From NCBI GenBank assembly GCA_963712655.1, contig CAVQIT010000002.1, forward strand, positions 460,795 to 524,794: DNA of 64,000 nt, in the 5' to 3' direction. Shown piece after piece: positions 63,850 to 64,000 of this stretch (position 1 is its first letter; every line of letters starts with the position of its first letter). The notes beneath the pieces were generated by a model. The model ran no database searches. It was not told where the DNA came from and saw only the letters and a program-made list of their open reading frames with translations. The position numbers and the translations under genes were made by a program. The DNA comes from Pollutimonas sp963712655. Lineage in GTDB: Bacteria > Pseudomonadota > Gammaproteobacteria > Burkholderiales > Burkholderiaceae_B.

Positions 63850-64000
63850 CCGACCGGTTCATTGGGGGTAAACCCAGTATAACGCAGTTCGTCCTGACCG
63901 GCGAATGCCTCGTGCTGGTTCGTCCGCGTCAGCGTGCCCATGATCGGGGTCTTGTCGACAACGAGGGATGCCACCTCGCCGAGCGATCGCACGGTGCGAC
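63840..64000 (-). CDS. C-terminal end of an unidentified protein (runs out of the window)
   Basis: On the minus strand a frame is open from the window edge for about 52 residues (RTVRSLGEVASLVVDKTPIM...) to a TGA at 63840-63842, overlapping the start of the next gene by ten bases. Too short to identify. The overlap with the downstream start supports a real gene. Confidence 0.35.
   Translation of the reverse strand, partial: RTVRSLGEVASLVVDKTPIMGTLTRTNQHEAFAGQDELRYTGFTPNEPVGCH

Overview
The window is one stretch of a GC-rich betaproteobacterial chromosome. The order flhDC, motAB, cheAW-mcp-cheRBYZ, flhBAF, flgNMA, flgB-L, then fliR-to-fliG on the other strand, with glycine-zipper FliH and a very long FlhF, is what I would expect of Burkholderiales, most likely Alcaligenaceae (Bordetella/Achromobacter/Pusillimonas relatives). 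The genus is an inference.

Layout. (1) 1-7417: a catabolic operon with a partial LacI-type regulator, a ribose-type ABC transporter (ATPase, permease, binding protein), a TIM-barrel isomerase and a Gfo/Idh/MocA oxidoreductase, followed by a second LacI-family repressor that resembles PtxS. (2) 7418-10270: an accessory patch without recognisable host genes. An intact 1445-bp IS3-family (IS150-like) insertion sequence with a 4-bp target duplication lies between two inverted copies of a roughly 370-bp element. Each copy has long internal inverted arms, and the arms differ between copies by compensated changes. (3) 10271-16374: a TATAAT promoter and a perfect TGAAACCGGTTTCA operator (the PtxS box known from Pseudomonas) precede an amino-acid-type ABC transporter and homologues of KguE, KguK and KguD. 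This looks like a 2-ketogluconate operon whose usual MFS transporter is replaced by an ABC system. (4) 16386-16907: a lipoprotein NlpC/P60 hydrolase. (5) 17184-62551: the flagellar and chemotaxis supercluster, with three transmembrane chemoreceptors-type genes plus one soluble chemoreceptor of inverted architecture. (6) 62552-64000: the edge of an integrative element (tyrosine recombinase and small unknown genes) that has replaced all but the last ~80 codons of fliF.

How it works together. FlhDC heads the flagellar hierarchy; FlgM and sigma-28-like promoters upstream of flgM and flgK mark the late class. Mot, Che, export (FlhB/FlhA/FliO-R), rod-hook and C-ring/ATPase genes follow. With fliF cut, the MS ring could not be made unless another fliF exists, so the strain as read would be non-motile.

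Data quality. About 19 single-base indels break otherwise clean, conserved frames (two ABC permeases, cheA, cheW, flhB, flhA nine times, one mcp three times, fliG). The lack of in-frame stops or other decay suggests assembly indels or very recent decay. The sequence alone cannot decide between these, so frameshifted genes are annotated over their full restored extent.
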